A program made the translations under genes and the position numbers. 45,951 bases of DNA from positions 1-45,951 of the forward strand of contig ONFO01000025.1 of NCBI GenBank assembly GCA_900317155.1, in the 5' to 3' direction. This document shows positions 43,476 to 45,951 of this stretch, in pieces. The stretch is from an uncultured Bacteroidales bacterium. GTDB lineage: Bacteria; Bacteroidota; Bacteroidia; Bacteroidales; F082. Numbering within the stretch: position 1 is the first letter of the stretch; the number at the start of each line of letters is the position of its first letter. Below the pieces are notes generated by a model. The model saw nothing but the letters and a program-made list of their open reading frames with translations, searched no databases and was not told the DNA's origin.

Positions 43476-45791
43476 ATGAAATGGCTCGCAAGACATAAGA
43501 AAACCAAGGTTGTCTTATCGGTTCTTGCGGGCCTTTTCATTGCCTTCCTCTGCATCCCAGTGCCGCGCTTCGACAAGCCCTATTCGACGGTCTTGACGGC
43601 GAAGAAAGGAGAGCTGCTCGGCGCAAAGATTGCCGACGACGGCCAATGGCGTTTCCCGGCCACCAACGACTATTCCCCAAAATACATCGCCTGCCTCTTG
43701 GAATATGAGGACCGTTGGTTTTTCTTCCATCCAGGCTTCAACCCTGTCTCGTTCGTGAAGTCGTTTGTCGACAATATGAAAGCAGGGGAAGTGGTGCGCG
43801 GCGGCAGCACCATTTCGATGCAGGTGGTGCGCATGTCGCGCGACAATCCCCCGCGAACTTATGCCGAAAAACTGTGGGAGGTCATCTTGGCCATGCGGCT
43901 GGAATTGCATTATTCCAAGAAGTCCATCCTTGAGATGTATGCCGCCAACGCGCCCTTTGGGGGCAATGTGGTGGGCATCGATGCGGCGGCATGGCGCTAT
44001 TTCCACACCACACCCGATGAGCTCTCTTGGGGCGAGGCAGCCACCCTCGCTGTGTTGCCCAATTCTCCGGCGCTGATTCACCCAGGTCGTTCCCGCGACC
44101 GTTTGGAGAAGAAACGCGATGAGTTGTTGCAACGTATGCCCGATGCCAAGGCTATCATTCCCAAACGATTTAATGTGCCCCGGATTTCAGAAGAAGATGC
44201 TGAACTGGCCATGATGGAAGACATCCCCGATAAGCCTTTCGAAATGCCTATGCTGGCTTATCATTACCTTAGCGATCAAGATAAACAACATCATGGACAT
44301 CAGATTGCATCAAGCATAGACTACAATCTGCAACGTTCGGTGATGGAAATCATGCATCGACATCACGATGCCAATGTGATGAACAATATCGATAATGCAG
44401 CTGTTTATGTTCTTGATTATCTGAAAGATGAAATTGTTGTCTACGTGGGAAACAACATGGATGCCTCCGATGCTGCTATGGTCGACATGGTGAAAGCGCA
44501 ACGCTCAACGGGAAGCATTTTGAAACCCTTCCTCTTTGCTGCCATGTTGGATGAAGGCACCTTGCTGCCCGAGATGGTGCTGCCCGATATCCCGATGAGT
44601 CTCTCAGGCTTCACGCCGAAGAACTACAGTGGTGAGTATTGGGGTGCCGTGTCAGCCGACAAGGCCTTGCAGAACTCACTGAATGCGCCTTTTGTCCACC
44701 TACTGCGCGAGTACGGCCAGCAGCGGTTTTATAACTTGCTGAAACAGTTGCCGCTGAAAGGCCTTGTCTTTGATGCGGAACATTACGGCCTTTCGCTCAT
44801 CGTGGGTGGGGGAGAGGCTTCGCTTTACGACATTACCAATGCCTATGCCAAGATGGGACGGAAGTTAGCCTCGTATGTGAACGAAAGCTATAATGTCAAG
44901 ATAGACGAGAAGGAGTCGCCTTTTTCGGCAGAGGCCATTGCTGAGACCTTTCATGTGATGCTGGGCTTAACGCGGCCTGTCAATCAGATAGGTTGGGGAG
45001 GCTTCTCTTCCTCGGCACAGGTGGCTTGGAAGACGGGCACCAGCTTCGGCTTCAAGGATGCTTGGGCGGTGGGCCTCACCGACCGTTATGTGGTGGGCGT
45101 TTGGGCAGGCAACTCTGATGGAGAAGGTCGTCCTGGGTTGACGGGTGTGGGTGTGGCTGCTCCCATCATGTTTGACGTGGTCGGCAAGCTGAGCGACAGC
45201 TATCGTTATCCCGCCAACACTCCAGGAAGTATTGAGATTGAGGTGTGTGCCGATTCGGGTTATCCCAAGTCGGAGCTTTGTGAGCATACGAAGAAGATCC
45301 TCGTGTGTAATGTGGAGAACCAGACGGGCGTGTGTCCCTATCATAAAAAGGTGTTTTTGGACGAGTCGCGGCAGTATCAGGTGCGTCCCGACTGCTATCC
45401 CGTTGACCAAAAATGCTTTGAAGTGTATTATGTATTGCCGCCCGTGATGGAGTGGTTCTACAAGAAGCACTCACCCTTGTTCCGACCCTTGCCGGCTTTC
45501 TATCCTGGCTGTGGCAGCGCCCATCCAGATGACGTGATGGCCTTCGTCTATCCTAAGAGCGATGCCAAGGTGAGCATCCCCATCGGCATCCGTGGCGACC
45601 GCCAACAGGTCATCTTCGAGATTGCACATCGCAACCCACAAAAAACGATATATTGGATGCTAAATGAACAATTCTTAGGTCAGACCACCTTCAACCATCA
45701 GATGCCTATCGACGTGGAGAAAGGCACCTACCGTCTCCGTTGCGTTGACGAAGATGGAGTGGAGCTGAATAGGAAGATAGTGGTGCAGTGA
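43476..45791 (+). CDS. pbpC: Penicillin-binding protein 1C
   Basis: A 771-aa bifunctional peptidoglycan synthase. One N-terminal membrane helix (VVLSVLAGLFIAFLCIPV), a GT51 transglycosylase domain (EYEDRWFFFHPGFNPVSFVK with the catalytic Glu, GGSTISMQVVRM, about 60-230), a transpeptidase domain with STGSILK (active-site serine and lysine; SILK instead of the frequent STLK), SLN and WKTGTSFG motifs (about 300-560), and a C-terminal BiPBP_C domain with several cysteines (ELCEHTKKILVCN, CPYHKK). Pairing with the alpha-2-macroglobulin gene is conserved in many Gram-negatives. Confidence 0.94.
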   Translation: MKWLARHKKTKVVLSVLAGLFIAFLCIPVPRFDKPYSTVLTAKKGELLGAKIADDGQWRFPATNDYSPKYIACLLEYEDRWFFFHPGFNPVSFVKSFVDNMKAGEVVRGGSTISMQVVRMSRDNPPRTYAEKLWEVILAMRLELHYSKKSILEMYAANAPFGGNVVGIDAAAWRYFHTTPDELSWGEAATLAVLPNSPALIHPGRSRDRLEKKRDELLQRMPDAKAIIPKRFNVPRISEEDAELAMMEDIPDKPFEMPMLAYHYLSDQDKQHHGHQIASSIDYNLQRSVMEIMHRHHDANVMNNIDNAAVYVLDYLKDEIVVYVGNNMDASDAAMVDMVKAQRSTGSILKPFLFAAMLDEGTLLPEMVLPDIPMSLSGFTPKNYSGEYWGAVSADKALQNSLNAPFVHLLREYGQQRFYNLLKQLPLKGLVFDAEHYGLSLIVGGGEASLYDITNAYAKMGRKLASYVNESYNVKIDEKESPFSAEAIAETFHVMLGLTRPVNQIGWGGFSSSAQVAWKTGTSFGFKDAWAVGLTDRYVVGVWAGNSDGEGRPGLTGVGVAAPIMFDVVGKLSDSYRYPANTPGSIEIEVCADSGYPKSELCEHTKKILVCNVENQTGVCPYHKKVFLDESRQYQVRPDCYPVDQKCFEVYYVLPPVMEWFYKKHSPLFRPLPAFYPGCGSAHPDDVMAFVYPKSDAKVSIPIGIRGDRQQVIFEIAHRNPQKTIYWMLNEQFLGQTTFNHQMPIDVEKGTYRLRCVDEDGVELNRKIVVQ

Positions 45792-45951
45792 TGAGCTTCT
45801 CTGCAGGAATGGAATTAAGCCTAAAGAAACAAGCGGCGGCCAATGACAATTAGACTTATAGGTCATTTTGCAGGCTGCGATGTATGCTGAAGCCCAATGG
45901 ATAGAGGCGATTTCGGCGATTGAAACGTTTCAGGGGCAAAATTGAGGTTCA
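45792..45951. other. Right-end spacer, nothing recognised
   Basis: The 160 bp after pbpC contain no hairpin with a T run, no promoter box and no open frame with protein-like composition. Confidence 0.6.

Overview
The window looks like a chromosomal segment of an uncultured, T9SS-bearing member of the Bacteroidales. Four secreted proteins end in a type IX secretion (T9SS) type A sorting domain. SecA is about 1,100 aa with a SEC-C tail. Many genes are preceded by the Bacteroidota -7 box TAnnTTTG, and the only ribosome-binding-site-like sequence noted is a weak one before the gene at 34958. A serine palmitoyltransferase very like the Bacteroides enzyme is also present. No tRNA, rRNA, IS transposase or CRISPR array was seen.

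Layout. 1-6245: the start of frr (cut by the window edge) and pyrH lie on the minus strand, with a GT39-type membrane glycosyltransferase and a divergent plus-strand operon between them. That operon (GNAT acyltransferase, serine palmitoyltransferase, SDR reductase) looks like a complete set for making ceramide. 6320-12283: an Omp28-like T9SS cargo protein and secA. 12581-16226: a DUF4143 ATPase, then an accessory islet with an ABC-type ATPase plus TOPRIM-like gene pair (RloAB/PARIS-like, a defence candidate). The islet is flanked by two decayed copies of one gene end and by a 33-bp-period tandem repeat. 16226-23770: core genes (coaD, NUDIX, pyrE, birA), a TlpA-like protein without cysteines, two more T9SS cargo proteins and a PspC/LiaF-like membrane pair. 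23896-31863: a TonB-dependent receptor, a toxin-antitoxin remnant bracketed by exact 49-bp direct repeats, a 1,326-aa T9SS adhesin-like protein and a 90-aa anchored small protein. 32147-34135: a MarR regulator and a dense array of hairpin repeats with a lone GIY-YIG nuclease gene inside it. 34216-37838: a lipoprotein, a secreted protein, and a VTC-domain polyphosphate polymerase with DUF4956 and DUF2490 partners. 37952-45791: an alpha-2-macroglobulin lipoprotein coupled to penicillin-binding protein 1C.

The most unusual feature is the intergenic DNA. At least five families of word-like palindromic repeats occupy gene ends and leaders: CCTCCCAT/CAGAAAGCAT/ACAGCTAT hairpins sharing a GTCATTCC-type core, TATGGCC words, CGAGACTA words, AT-rich TTTAAATTC words and AAAAAGGGACTTTTTCC. 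The hairpin array around the GIY-YIG gene is the best candidate for an undescribed system. Its elements share a core, have different stems that stay self-complementary, occur in both orientations, and surround a small nuclease gene. All functional assignments are from reading the sequence; no search was run.
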